Counted from the first letter of the stretch, positions 11,301 to 25,072 are shown. The stretch: 64,000 nucleotides of DNA from Arcuatula senhousia (GCA_963971305.1 OZ020303.1:62806867-62870866), one strand, 5' to 3'. The notes: generated from the sequence alone by a model not told the origin. Numbers and translations: made by a program.

Positions 11301-14300
11301 CGATGGCCCTGATGATGGATCAGACTGGTTTGAGCGGGAACCATACAGTGTGCTGTTCCAACTTGCTCATGGAGGAACGGGTGAGGTCCTCTTATTTCAA
11401 CTTCAGTATCCGCTTTAGAAGAAGTAGAAAGAAAAAACGTACATATTGGGGTTCTTTTGTTTACAAGTTGCACGGAATAAGAAACTCCAACCTGTTTCTA
11501 GTTGATGAATGTTTAATTGAAGACTTTTCGTATGAAATTTTCTGGAAACTATAGGACGAAATCAACTGCTGTTGGAATAAACCCAAAGTTCAGCCACAGT
11601 CTAGAAGTTTTTTTTTCGACATTTATAACTATTTTTCATCAGTTAGTTAAATCTAGCTGAGACAATTGAAACACAATGGAAACAGTTTTCTCCCATTGTA
11701 TTCACGTATAAACCAATGCAGTCTGGATCAATAATATTTGCCTGGAAATTGACCTCCATACAAGTCTTTTTTTTACTTTACTTTACCTTAGTGTAGAAAA
11801 TGATACAGGATTGATTGTTTTTGGTCACAGATGTTTTAAATATTCTTTAAATCGACAGACTCCAGATTTGTAGTAACTGGTATTCACGCCAAACCATCTG
11901 ATGCTGTAAAAGAAATTGGACACCTTCGTGATGTATACTTTAACACGCTTAACAAGTGGGGAGTTACGGTAAAAATAGCTTTTTTTTATAGTTACATGGG
12001 GATATACAGAGATTTTCGAGTGGGACTCAACATACAGCCCACTATAAAGTGTAAAATATAGGGTTTCCTGACCAATTTTCCCGAAAATTTATTCGAAAAG
12101 AACAAAATAACAGAAAGGGAAGCGATGTACCAACCCGAGGTATACCCCAACCCCGAATACACCATTACGCCACTGAGTTAGTAGCGCATTATTTTCACAT
12201 CGGTCTTGTATGTTTGCTTTGGTCCCTATTAAGAATTTATTTAAAAAATCTTTTTTTTAATATTTGCACTAGTTTGTCGTCATTGTGTCGTTTGAATTTC
12301 GGATTTTTAGTGGTGTTTCATAATATTCGATCCACTTGCATGTTAGCATTCAAAAACGTGTTTATAATGGCCAGATATATGAAATATCCCCTCTTCAAAA
12401 CTAGGTTGTAAAGGTTGAGTATTGACATGCCTTTAAAACTTACAACAACAACAACAAAACTAACAGGTACTTGTATACAAAAATATAGGAGAACCCAAAA
12501 CTTTGATTTACTCGTCAACACTTTTGTGTTGAAGAACACGTCAAAGCTATAAATAATCCGTTTAGATTTCAAAATTATCAAAACCCTAAGGTTCTTCCTA
12601 TCCCAGACATAGGTTGGTCTTAGTCATAATTCGGTTTCTAGTTTATTTTTTTGTATTATTGTTCTATGCTCTTCAAAGTCATATAGTGTTTGGCATTTTC
12701 AACTTTTGGTAGAACACCTCTGATGAGTTTCGATTAGACAAAACGCGCAACAGGCGGAAAAAAAATCATTGTCTGGAACTTTGTTGTAATTATATTTGTT
12801 ACTAGTTGGTAACTTTACAAAGGAGCTTCTCTATTTTCTATCCAAGAGTATTATTACGTTCGGGGATTTTAATGCTGACTGTTCCTACGCCACGGAAGCT
12901 CAGCTTTCAAGCCACGCCTTCTACTATGACCAAAATGATTTTAACTGGGTGATTGGAATGGACGCTGACACAACGACATCTATAAATACAGACTGTGCAT
13001 ACGACAGGTATTTTTTTAAACTACTTTCCCACCCGGAATAATTGAGTTTAATTTCGTTTTATACGACAGTTTGTTTTCTGATTAATGGCAATTTAGGTGC
13101 ATTTCATGTGTTATCTTTTTTCTATTTTCTTCAACATCTCCTAATTTTGCACTTCATACTCACTAGGAGCACCAAGCACACTCTAGTTTTGACCGAGTTC
13201 ACGTTGCTAGTTGCGGAGTTGCATTATGGGTTTTTGTATGTGGTTCGTTAGAGTGATGATTTTACTACACTTTTCTCATTATTTTACTGACTTTGAGTTC
13301 TTACTTTTCAAAAGTGTTCCTTTATTTCCCTTTCATTTGATCATCTACTATAGTCTTACTACGTAATATGCTTTTTTTGAAGTATTTCATGTTTTGTTTT
13401 CGATTTTCATCCACAATTACTTTCAGTAATAAACCATTAAATACGTACATGTATACCGAGTTTCGATCTAAACAGTGCAAATGGACTGGGCTTTAAGCAA
13501 AATTCAGCACAACAAGCTTTTAGCTACGTGAGTTAATTTCAAAATGAGTCTGATACTCGTGTGCTCTCAATATTGAGACTCACCAAATACACAGGCAAAT
13601 TTGGCTCACATGAGTTTCACGTGAAAAGTTTCACATGAAATTCACCCGAATCGAGCTTATACGTGAAACCTCACATGGAAAAGTTCACGTGAGTTTCACG
13701 TGAAATGAGCTCTCACCTGAAATTCACGTGAACCTCATTTGAGTTTCACATGAAGTTCACGTGAATATCACATGAAAACACTACCCATCAATTTAACGTG
13801 AAAAGTTTACATCAATTTCATGTGAGTCAGTTTCATGTGAAAATAACGTGATTTTCTCTTGAAATTCGCATGAGATTCACATGAATTTCATGTGAAGCTC
13901 AATTCACGTGAAACTCATATGAGCCTAATTTGCCTGTGTAGGTTCTAGACAAAGTCAAGGTTGTAAACCAAAGCTGAATAAAAATTTTGAAAACTTAGAC
14001 CTTTAATAAAACGATAGCACCACTTTCAATAGTTTTCGGTATTCATTAAAGTACAAGACACTCTACCTAATAAACTGGAGTATTTCGTAAGAATTTCCCC
14101 ATTTTGTTTCAAGCAGGAGCATTTAATATATTTTCACGACTGACACGAAAATCATATACTTCATGGACCCATTAAACTTTTCAGCAAAGACACATTTGTT
14201 TCCCTTGATGCTGAAAATCGTGATTATCAAATATTAAGATAATTGCACTGAAATCTCATGACAATGATTCTAACATTGTCGATTTTCTTTATATTAAAAC

Positions 14301-15520
14301 ATAACATGAAATTAGATGGCATTAACAAAGTGATAGAGAATAACAAAAAAAACTCCCATTTTTTACACCAATAGGACTAGCAGCGATTCTTGGTATACGT
14401 TGAACACAGCAAGCTATTTTCATGGCATATTTTTGAATTGGCATTCTATTGTATCATACATTCATTGCACATCTCACTTAGATCGTACGGGTTCATGGTG
14501 GCGTATAGGCCCTCAGCAGCGATAAGATTGACGGTAACAGTGTGTTGAATTTGCGTTGCTAGTGAGAAGAGCAATGAAAACAAACGAATCTTCATTTTAA
14601 ATAATTCCAGGATTGTTGTTTCTGGTAGCAGTTTAAAACAGAAAATAGTCCCTGGATCGGCTCAGGTTTATCTGTTTGAGAAAACTTTTGGGCTATCATA
14701 TGAGAGGGTATGTAATGATAAAGCTGTAATTTCACAGTTTAGAGAGAATTGGTTGAAAAAAAAAAAAACAATTTGAACCAACATTTCTTTTCATTGCCTG
14801 TACCTATGCCGGACCATTCATGCATTGCGATTTCCAATTTCTCCGATCTGTCTTTGTTATGTTTTGTCTTTTATTCTTCGGTATTGAGATTGATCATCCC
14901 CGTTTGGTAGTTTTGTTACAATAAAAGCTCATTTTGCCCTCTGGCATTCGGGGCAAATACGAAAAATTTTGTACCACTTCGATAATTAAACTCAAAAGTA
15001 GAATGCGTTATTAATAGTTGGGAACAGCACCTATTTCTTGTGTTCTTATTCAATAAGTGAATATTTAACTTCAAACGCACACACGCTAACAACACAGAAG
15101 CACCGAGAGTGGTGAGATTTTTATTTGACTTGAAAACTTTTGCTGTGTAAAATCTATAGTCCAGAAAGATGGTTTTAAAAGTGTGACATAAATATTTTGG
15201 GATAAAACACAAAAGTTTCACTTTGTAAACAGAAAATTGTCATCTCCGATTGTCGCCTTCTTTGTTCAAAAACGTAGTACACACATTTATTATTTTTTTG
15301 ACTGTCATCAGATTTCCAGTGTAAGCGATAGCCGGAAATAGCCGTGGATAAGTTATTCTCAGACCTTGGTGTAGGAAAAGAAGTGACATCATTTAGATTT
15401 TTTTTAAAGGAAAAGATCTAAGATGCGCTTTCTAACTGATATGTATATAGTATATATTTATTTTTCCAGATGCGTGACGTTAGCGACCATTATCCAGTTG
15501 AAGTACAATTTATGATCTAA
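8343..15520 (+). CDS. DNase I family endonuclease, 8 exons
   Basis: Exons: 8343-8519, 9193-9281, 10422-10499, 11262-11380, 11859-11968, 12847-13007, 14611-14707, 15470-15520. Joined, they stay in frame for about 293 residues, the size of secreted DNase I. The product should cut double-stranded DNA, dependent on Ca2+/Mg2+. The order of family motifs is complete: [68 protein letters not shown] and the terminal VSDHYPVEV. These supply both active-site histidines, the QE and SE acids, the DFN pair and the YDR aspartate. The first exon opens with a hydrophobic stretch ([15 protein letters not shown]), probably most of a signal peptide, preceded by an acceptor (CTTTCAG). The initiator Met is therefore likely in an unseen upstream exon; the in-frame ATG at 8388 is the alternative. 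The CxxC disulfide of vertebrate DNase I is absent (DDGPDDGSD instead), while the second Cys pair (NADC, TDCAYD) is kept. Confidence 0.9.
8830..8925 (+). repeat. Diverged copy of the 7445-7530 segment
   Basis: 'AACACATATGTTAACTCCAA' followed by CTGYAATTAATTTTTATGAGCTG is shared by 7482-7530 and 8868-8912, in direct orientation. The copy falls in the first DNase intron. It is a short dispersed or local duplication. Confidence 0.6.
13590..13938. mobile_element. MITE-like element full of CACGTG palindromes
   Basis: The element starts CACAGGCAAATTTGGCTCA and ends TGAGCCTAATTTGCCTGTG, an inverted pair. Both sides are flanked by TA (13588-13589 and 13939-13940). The interior is a degenerate array of TTTCACGTGAA / CACATGAA / ATTCACGTGAA palindromes on both strands. 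It sits in DNase intron 6 (13008-14610). There is no ORF, so it is non-autonomous. Confidence 0.8.
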
Positions 15521-15556
15521 AAAAAAAACAAACGCAGAAACTGAATTTACCCATAT

Positions 15557-15562
15557 ATTAAA
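15557..15562 (+). terminator. Possible poly(A) signal, DNase gene
   Basis: ATTAAA lies about 37 bases after the DNase stop codon. It is a common variant signal, but such hexamers are frequent in this AT-rich DNA. Confidence 0.35.
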
Positions 15563-15599
15563 AATGAAGAAAAAACATTAAGTTATTTTATTTCATTCA

Positions 15600-16580
15600 A
15601 AAACTATTGATATATAAAGGTTTATTCGTCGTTTTAATTGCAAGACTTGCTCTATCAAAATATGGAATATGCGTTCAAGAGTTTTTGCTTTCTAAAAAAG
15701 GAATTAATATATTGTTTGTTTTTTTTTAATTTTGTGCTTATAGTTAAAACAATTATCGTTTTCAACTGTAGCTGTTCTAAATGTCAACTTAGTGCAACAG
15801 TAAAACTGCATTCAGAATTAAACTCTACTATTTTATTGTTCTATTCATATTCATGTAGGATTATGAAACACTATTTGCCCAAAATACAAACCAACGATGT
15901 GTTTTTTTTATGTTTCTTCGTGCTGTTCTCGTTCCTTTTAACTGGCTTTGTGGTTGCCCTTTCGTATTTTTGACATTCGAATGTTCCTTTGGTGCCTCTT
16001 TACTTCTACCAACCAAAGATCTGATTTGTTTTATTGTTATTCCTCTGCTTTGCACCAATTCTTAACCTCTTAAATGAAGCAAAGTATACAGATAACCTCG
16101 TAATTCTTGGGCTATAGATGTTATATATTTGATGGATTTTTCCTCATAAATCTCTTGGTATTTATTGTTGCTTAAAATTAAATTAAGATTTAGTTTTTCT
16201 CGGGTAATTATCCGCTTTTGTAACTCCAAACTTCTGTCAATCGCATTTTTATGGGGTCAAAATTGATTCTTTTCAATGCAACTTATATTAAACATATCTT
16301 TTTTAATAAGTATCAATGATCCAAAAGAAATAACAATTATTAAATTTATCAAATGAGTAATATTTCAGGTCATTTTGACTAAGGAATGCATATATAGCTA
16401 GTAATCTAATATTTTCTTTTGACTTTGTACCTATGAACAACGACACATGGCTTAACCATTTTTCTAAATTTGTCTTTAATATGATGAAATCCAAAGAAAT
16501 TAAAACCGGCTTTAGGCAACCACATAAACCAGTCAGTCAGCATATCGATATCAGAGATAATTGTATTAGTTTGATGCAGT
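15600..16580. other. AT-rich intergenic DNA downstream of DNase gene
   Basis: No gene is supported. Around 15890-16020 there is a fragment of the dispersed repeat with 'TTTTTGACATTCGAATG' and 'TTGGTGCCTCTTTACTTCT', shared in degenerate form with 40620-40750, 51230-51360 and, inverted, with 34970-35080 and 41285-41400. Confidence 0.5.
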
Positions 16581-16582
16581 TA

Positions 16583-17265
16583 AATATAAAATATCATATG
16601 GCTGTTTTTATATCATATCTCATATCTTCCCGAGACGCCAATATCATCCCGAGAGCTTAAGCTCGAGGGTATGATATTGGTCGAGGGAGATCTGGGGTAT
16701 GATATGAAAATAGCCATATTATATTTTGTTTATCATATATTTTAAGAATATAAAGAATTTACATATTCAATATTCTAATTTGACTAAATAATGGAGTTAT
16801 TTATGTTGTTTCTTCTATTAATGCACACAAAAGTTCATAAAATTAAGTTTGAAAATGTCTCCTCTTTTCCTTCTGATGACAAGTTTACAAAATAAAGTTG
16901 GATATATTTAGTTATATGTATTTATTTTAGTATATATCTTTGCATTGAGGCGATAGAGTTGTTTTTTTTTATTAACTTCCACTGATGCATACAGTGTTTT
17001 TGTGACGTTTCCATAAAATAACCAAAATTTAAAAATTTTTAAATGCCTCGCCAATGCTCGTGTCATATGCATATGCAACTCGAAAAATCTTTTTTTAGGG
17101 CAAATTTAGATTTTTCTTTAAAATTGGGCATTTTAATTTTCTAGGGTATTTTATTGATTTTTGGGGTGTGATATGGATTTTAGGGGTGTGTTATTGATTT
17201 CTAGGGTGTGTTATGGATTTCCAATGGGTATGATATGAAAAGACAGTGATATGGCTAGAATCATC
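16583..17265. repeat. Palindromic repeat with GGTATGATATG arms
   Basis: 'AATATCATATGGCTGTTTTT' near 16588 is matched in inverted form by 'GAAAATAGCCATATTATATT' near 16706. Between the arms lies CCAATATCATCCCGAGAGC / CTCGAGGGTATGATATTGG, itself an inverted pair. The tail (about 17135-17240) holds four degenerate tandem units of the GGGTGTGTTATGGATTT type. Probably a small foldback repeat. Confidence 0.65.
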
Positions 17266-17269
17266 TGTT

Positions 17270-19235
17270 TGGTATATAATATCTATAAAGGCTGTATTAT
17301 TTAGTAAATATATGATAAAATGTTATTCCAGGATCTTTTGATATGAATCTTCTCTTATATTTCATAAAATTTGCCATTAATTTGATTATTTCTAAATTGA
17401 TGATATCCATAGAATTATACAAGAAAATATGATATAAGATTATGGGGTTCTAATTATAGACTTATTTTGTTTAAAGTATAGTAAGATAATGAGGTTCGGT
17501 GTTGGTGACACAACCTACAAGAATTGGTAAACAAAACCTCATAATGTAGAACAGAAAATATAGCCTTTTGGGTGGTACATAAAGGACACCCACTCATTTT
17601 TAAAAGTTTTTTTTTAATATTTATCACGAGCGCTCGACTTACATGAATTATGTCGTGTGCTCGCCTTCAATGTGACCAGCGGTCGCTGCCGAGTCGCTGT
17701 CTTGCAGTTGGAAAGCTCCATATAGAATCGAATGAGGAAGCGTTACTACGGTGACGTTTTAGATATAACTTACTGATGAAATACAACTAAAAGGACAGAA
17801 CATGATGCTGCCAAATATAAACAAAAATATAATTTATTTTCTTGAGATTGCATAATTACATTGTTGTTGAATTTGAACGGAATTTGGTAGATGATGTATC
17901 AAAAAAGTGGTACAGTATAACACATTTCATTTTTGGTTTTGAAACAAAAAGAATTCAAATGCAATTTTACTAGTAAATTGGAGGGAAGCTGCTACTGAGA
18001 TTTTTAAAGATCTCATTTCAGTAGCTTTGTAACAAGCATATGCACATGTTGTCTTCACGTATCTATATATTAAGAAAAAGGCTTGAATGTATAAATATTA
18101 AATTGGTTTATTCAAAAATATTCAAGCGATTCATATTTTTTGTACAAAACAAGTTGTATAAATCATGAGTCAACAAAGCTGGCCCGGAATCAGTGCAAAT
18201 AGAAATGCCATCTTAGAAGCCATTTTTTTTATATTTATGATTATTGACTTTACGACATTCGAGATAAACAATAAATAAAGTCAAAATGACAGAAACCTTG
18301 GCTTTGTTTAATTAAACTCTTTTTTTCTCAAAATGAAGGGATACGGAGTATGCATACATGACATCAAAATCACATTATAAACATTGAAGAAAAACACAGC
18401 AAAGGAACAGCGCTTTTATCGCTGTAGTTCATCCTTAAGTCACAGTAAAGCCTTCAACGTGGGCCGCGTTTCAAGACGGGTCGGGTGGAGGACCGACCGA
18501 TTCGCCACTGACCATAAGCGACCCGCGCACCCCAATGCAAAATAAGCACGGCCCTAGTACCGGTTATGTGGGATGTTTTGCTGAATCATGATAACGCAAC
18601 ACCTGTGTTTTTGCATCTTAATCATTATTTTTTACAAAATGTAAATAACCTAAAATGCATTGCTGAAAAAAATACATATCAAGATAATTAAGCTCTAAAT
18701 AACGTACACGTACCACCCTAAAGTGTTTTATTGAACCAAAGATGCCCAAAAGAATCATGTTGGAAATGTCCTAGGAATATAATGAAGTCATTCTAGGATA
18801 AAGATGCCTTGGAACATGTTTTTTCCTCGAATGTCTTCAATAACACCACTTAGGATAAGGACATGTCCAAAGACCACCCATAGACATGTCCTTATCCAAG
18901 GCCATCTTTTAAATTTTAAATTGAAAATTATAAAATGAAAAAATATTCATATTCCCAACACCCCCCCACTCCAAGCTCAAATGATTGTTCTCTTAGATTC
19001 CGTAGATTTAGCATTATATTGTTCACGTAATACATTACGTAGCAGCAACGTACTTTCGCTCTCGTTTTGTCGTGCGATTCTTGTGCAGATGGCAGTATAT
19101 TTTGTTTGTGTTTCCGGGTTGTCCTTTTGCCTTGTAGCTTTCGATTTTGCAACACTCAAATACTCATTGGCTATTTTTGCTTTCTTTAGAGCCAGTTTCA
19201 AAACCACACTTTTGTTCTTAATCGCATTGACCCTT
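17270..19235. other. Gene-free AT-rich stretch with one hairpin
   Basis: I see no exon with splice context. A strong hairpin at 18851-18901 pairs TTAGGATAAGGACATGTCC with GACATGTCCTTATCCAAGG around a short loop. It is related to the 'ATTCTAGGATAAAGATGCCT' text just upstream. The rest is featureless. Confidence 0.55.
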
Positions 19236-19697
19236 TTTTAGCTCACCTGGCCAAAGGCCATGTGAGCTATTGCCATCACTTGGCGTCCGTCGTCGTCGTC
19301 CGTCGTCGTCGTCGTCGTCCATCGTCGTCGTCGTCCGTCGTCGTCGTTAACTTTTCTTCAAACTTCTTCTCCTTTGAAACGGCTGCACAGATTCAAACCA
19401 AATTTGGTCTGGTGGTACTTTAGGGTATCCCCCACAGAACAGATGTGGGGATTTTTGATTCGTCGAAAAACATGGCCGCCGTTGCTAAAAATAGACCAGG
19501 GGGGGGGGGGGGGGGGTCAGACTACTGTTTTTGGCTTGTAAATCAAAAAGTATAAGAGGTAGATGAAATCTGATGCCACGCTGCTGCTTTAGCATCAAAA
19601 GTTCTACAAAAGTCTCCATTGAGTTGAAGTTGTCAGATGACCCCTTATGGGAGTTACGGCCCCTTAAAGGTGAAAAATAGCATTTTTTCATGTTTTT

Positions 19698-20340
19698 ATA
19701 CCCCGCCACACGAAGTGGCAGGGTATTATGTTATACCCTCAGTTTTTTTCGGTGTCTGTCCGTCCGTCCGTCTGTCCGTCCGTCCGTCCGTCTGTCCGTC
19801 TGTCCGTCTGTCCGTCCCCTGAAGGTTTCCGATCAATAGCTTGAAAACGCGTCAATTGATTTGAATGATATTTTGCACAGCTCTTTAGTACAATAAAATA
19901 CAGGTCAAGTTCGATTTCCAGCATGATCCAAAAAATAGTTATTGAGATAGGCCACTTTGAAAAATCAAATTTCATGAAATTTTGAGTTTCCGACCAATAA
20001 CTTGAAAACGCGTCAAAGGATTTGAATGATATTTTGCACAGCTGTTTAGTACAATAAAATACAGGTCAAGTTCGATTTCCAGCATGATCCAAAAAATAGT
20101 TTTCGAGATAGGCCACTTTGAAAAATCAAATTTCATGAAATTTTGAGTTTCCGACCAATAACTTGAAAACGCTTCATGGGATTCAAATGATATTTTGTAC
20201 AGCTATTGAGTACAATAAAATACAGGTCAAGTTCAATTTCCAGTTTGATCCGAAAAACAGTTTTCGAGAAAGGCCACTTGGAAATCAAATTTTATGAACT
20301 TTTGATATTATAACGTGGCGGGGTATCATTTAATGTCCCA
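19698..20340 (+). mobile_element. ATACCCCGCCAC-ended inserted repeat
   Basis: The insert starts ATACCCCGCCAC and ends GTGGCGGGGTAT, an inverted pair, and splits the host unit after 'CATGTTTTT'. A (CCGT)n-like tract lies at about 19757-19815. Three tandem units of about 145 bp follow, each with 'AATAACTTGAAAACGCGTCA', 'ATTTTGCACAGCT' and 'AAAATACAGGTCAAGTTC'. No coding capacity was seen. Confidence 0.8.
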
Positions 20341-20744
20341 TTACATGCCCTATTTTTGGCCTATGGAATGAAAACTATTGCAGATAGAGAGAAGCTGTTG
20401 CTTGCTTAAATGTTCAGCTCATTTAGCTCTACAAAAGTCTCCATAAGGTCAAAGTTGTCAGATGACCCCTTATAGGGGTTACGGCCTCTTAAAGGCAAAA
20501 AATAGTGTTTTTGGCCTATAGAATGATAACTATTGCAGATAGAGAAAAGCTGTTGCTTGCTTAAATGTTCAGCTCGTTTAGCTCTACACAAGCCTTCATA
20601 GGGTCGAAGTTGTCAGATGACCCCTTATAGGGGTTACGGCCCCTTAAAGGCTAAAAAATAGTGTTTTTGGCCTATAGAATAAAAACTATTGCAGATAGAG
20701 AAAAGCTGTTGCTTGCTTAAATAGGCTATATCCTGATTTTTTCC

Positions 20745-20995
20745 CCGTATTCTAGATAAAAGGGGAAGAATGTCACCAAACCCATAGATTACTTGTTTTT
20801 TGACAAATGAATAAAAGAAAGATTTTAATCAACAATATTTCCATTAAAATACAATGTGTATTACTTTGCTTAATGAATCATAAATTCCCCTTTTCCGTCG
20901 TATATAATTCGTATAGAGATAAAAATGAATGACCAAATGTATTACTGTTTCAAATTTTATATAGATATACGACGGAAAAAGGAGAATATATATAA
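20745..20995 (+). repeat. Satellite-internal spacer, copy 1
   Basis: This non-satellite segment starts GTATTCTAGATAAAAGGGG and ends GGAGAATATATATAAAACAG. It contains an inverted pair CCTTTTCCGTCGTATATA and TATACGACGGAAAAAGGAG that would fold into a stem of about 18 bp. Two near-identical copies lie at 21880-22135 and 25073-25328. Confidence 0.85.
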
Positions 20996-21879
20996 AACAG
21001 TGTCTTATATACTGTTCCTGATTCTACCCTGTGTTTCTTTAAAACTCTGTCTTATATACTGTTCCTGATTCTACCCCGTGTTTCTTTAAAAAGCTGTCTG
21101 ATATACTGTTCCTGATTCTACCCCGTGTTTCCTTAAAACACTGTCTTATATATACTGTTCCTGATTCTACCCCGTGTTTCTTTAAAACACTGTCTTGTAT
21201 ACTGTTCCTGATTCTACCCCGTGTTTCTTTAAAACACTGTCTTATAAACTGTTCCTGATTCTACCCCGTGTTTCTTTAAAACACTGTCTTATATACTGTT
21301 CCTGATTCTACCCCGTGTTTCTTTAAAACACTGTCTTATATAAATACTGTTCCTGATTCTATGTTTCTTTAAAACACTGTCTTATATACTGTTCCTGATT
21401 CTACCCTGTGTTTCTTTAAAACTCTGTCTTATATACTGTTCCTGATTCTACCCCGTGTTTCTTTAAAAAGCTGTCTGATATACTGTTCCTGATTCTACCC
21501 CGTGTTTCCTTAAAACACTGTCTTATATATACTGTTCCTGATTCTACCCCGTGTTTCTTTAAAACACTGTCTTGTATACTGTTCCTGATTCTACCCCGTG
21601 TTTCTTTAAAACACTGTCTTATAAACTGTTCCTGATTCTACCCCGTGTTTCTTTAAAACACTGTCTTATATACTGTTCCTGATTTTACCCCGTGTTTCTT
21701 TAAAACACTGTCTTACATACTGTTCCTGATTCTACCCCGTGTTTCTTTAAAACACTGTCTTATATAAATACTGTTCCTGATTCTATGTTTCTTTAAAACA
21801 CTGTCTTATATACTGTTTCTGATTCTACCCCGTGTTTCTTTAAAACTCTGTCTTATATATACTGTTCATGATTCTTCCC

Positions 21880-22135
21880 CGTATTCTAGATAAAAGGGGA
21901 AGAATGTCACCAAACCCATAGATTACTTGTTTTTTGACAAATGAATAAAAGTAAGATTTTAAAAAACAATATTTCCATTAAAATACAATGTGTATTACTT
22001 TGCTTAATGAATCATAAATTCCCCTTTTCCGTCGTATATAATTCGTATAGAGATAAAAATGAATGACCAAATGTATTACTGTGTCAAATCTTATATCAAT
22101 ATACGACGGAAAAAGGAGAATATATATAAAACAGT
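21880..22135 (+). repeat. Satellite-internal spacer, copy 2
   Basis: Same segment as at 20745-20995. Here the entry sequence is ATTCTTCCCC, a short loop, then GGGGAAGAAT, a perfect 10 bp inverted pair not complete in copy 1. The CCGTCGTATATA/TATACGACGG stem is conserved. Confidence 0.85.
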
Positions 22136-25072
22136 GTCTTAAATACTGTTCCTGATTCCACCCCGTGTTTCTTTAAAACACTGTCTTATATACTGTTCCT
22201 GATTCTACCCCGTGTTTCTTTAAAACACTGTCTTATATACTGTTCCTGGTTCTACCCCGTGTTTCCTTAAAACACTGTCTCCGTGTTTCTTTAAAACACT
22301 GTCTTATATACTGTTCCTGATTCTACCCCGTGTTTCTTTTAAACACTCAGTCTGTCTTATATACTGTTCCTGATTCTACCCCGTGTTGCTTTAAAAACTG
22401 TCTTATATACTGTTCCTGATTCTACCCCGTGTTGTGGTCCTGATTCTACCCCGTACACTGGTCCTGATTCTACCCCGTACACTGGTCCTGATTCTACCCC
22501 GTATTTATTTGTACTAGTATTTCTTTGCGTATACCCCCCAAAAAAAGTCCATGCCCCTTTTTTCCTGAATAATTTCCCCAAAGAAAACCCTTTCAGAAAG
22601 TTGGATAGAAACGTCTGCAAATACACTAACCTACATTTCTCAAAACACTGTCTTATATACTGTTCCTGATTCTACCCCGTGTTTCTTTAAAACACTGTCT
22701 TATATATACTGTTCCTGATTCTACCCCGTGTTTCTTTAAAACACTGTCTTATATATACTGTTCCTGATTCTACCCCGTGTTTCTTTAAAACACTGTCTTA
22801 TATATACTGTTCCTGATTCTACCCCGTGTTTCTTTAAAACACTGTCTTATATACTGTTCCTGATTCTACCCCGTGTTTCTTTAAAACACTGTCTTATATA
22901 CTGTTCCTGGTTCTACCCCGTGTTTCCTTAAAACACTGTCTTATATATACTGTTCCTGATTCTACCCCGTGTTTCTTTAAAACACTGTCTTATATACTGT
23001 TCCTGATTCTACCCCGTGTTTCTTCAAAACACTGTCTTATATACTGTTCCTGATTCTACCCCGTGTTTCTTTAAAACACTGTCTTATATACTGTTCCTGA
23101 TTCTACCCCGTGTTTCTTTAAAACACTGTCTTATATACTGTTCCTGATTCTACCCCGTGTTTCTTTAAAACACTGTCTTATATACTGTTCCTGATTCTAC
23201 CCCGTGTTTCTTTAAAATACTGTCTTATATACTGTTCCTGATTCTACCCCGTGTTTCTTTAAAACACTGTCTTATATACTGTTCCTGATTCTACCCCGTG
23301 TTTCTTTTTAACACTCAGTCTGTCTTATATACTGTTCCTGATTCTACCCCGTTCACTGGTCCTGATTCTACCCCGTACACTGGTCCTGATTCTACCCCGT
23401 ATTTATTTGTATTAGTATGTCTTTGCGTATACCCCCCAAAAAAATTCCATGCCCCTTTTTTCCTGAATAATATCCCCAAAGAAAAACCCTTTCAGAAAGT
23501 TGGATAGAAACGTCTGCAAATACACTAACCTACATTTCTTAAAACACTGTCTTATATACTGTTCCTGATTCTACCCCGTGTTTCTTTAAAACACTGTCTT
23601 ATATATACTGTTCCTGATTCTACCCCGTGTTTCTTTAAAACACTGTCTTATATATACTGTTCCTGATTCTACCCCGTGTTTCTTTAAAACACTGTCTTAT
23701 ATATACTGTTCCTGATTCTACCCCGTGTTTCTTTAAAACACTGTCTTATATATACTGTTCCTGATTCTACCCCGTGATTCTTTAAAACACTGTCTTATAT
23801 ATACTGTTCCTTATTCTACCCCGTGTTTCTATAAAACACGGTCTTATATATACTGTTCCTGATTCTACCCCGTCTAATATATACTGTTCCTGATTCTACC
23901 CCGTGTTTCTTTAAAAACACTGTCTTATATACTGTTCCTGATTCTACCCCGTGTTTCCTTAAAACACTGTCTTATATATACTGTTCCTGATTCTACCCCG
24001 TGTTTCTTTAAAACACTGTCTTGTATACTGTTCCTGATTCTACCCCGTGTTTCTTTAAAACACTGTCTTATAAACTGTTCCTGATTCTACCCCGTGTTTC
24101 TTTAAAACACTGTCTTATATACTGTTCCTGATTCTACCCCGTGATTCTTTAAAACACTGTCTTATATATACTGTTCCTTATTCTACCCCGTGTTTCTATA
24201 AAACACGGTCTTATATATACTGTTCCTGATTCTACCCCGTCTAATATATACTGTTCCTGATTCTACCCCGTGTTTCTTTAAAAACACTGTCTTATATACT
24301 GTTCCTGATTCTACCCCGTGTTTCCTTAAAACACTGTCTTATATATACTGTTCCTGATTCTACCCCGTGTTTCTTTAAAACACTGTCTTGTATACTGTTC
24401 CTGATTCTACCCCGTGTTTCTTTAAAACACTGTCTTATAAACTGTTCCTGATTCTACCCCGTGTTTCTTTAAAACACTGTCTTATATACTGTTCCTGATT
24501 CTACCCCGTGTTTCTTTAAAACACTGTCTTATATAAATACTGTTCCTGATTCTATGTTTCTTTAAAACACTGTCTTATATACTGTTCCTGATTCTACCCT
24601 GTGTTTCTTTAAAACTCTGTCTTATATAATGTTCCTGATTCTACCCCGTGTTTCTTTAAAAAGCTGTCTGATATACTGTTCCTGATTCTACCCCGTGTTT
24701 CCTTAAAACACTGTCTTATATATACTGTTCCTGATTCTACCCCGTGTTTCTTTAAAACACTGTCTTGTATACTGTTCCTGATTCTACCCCGTGTTTCTTT
24801 AAAACACTGTCTTATAAACTGTTCCTGATTCTACCCCGTGTTTCTTTAAAACACTGTCTTATATACTGTTCCTGATTTTACCCCGTGTTTCTTTAAAACA
24901 CTGTCTTACATACTGTTCCTGATTCTACCCCGTGTTTCTTTAAAACACTGTCTTATATAAATACTGTTCCTGATTCTATGTTTCTTTAAAACACTGTCTT
25001 ATATACTGTTTCTGATTCTACCCCGTGTTTCTTTAAAACTCTGTCTTATATATACTGTTCATGATTCTTCCC

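Noticed and set aside
15638..15973. 111-codon hydrophobic frame after the DNase gene
   Set aside because: T-rich translation overlapping a dispersed repeat; no splice context.
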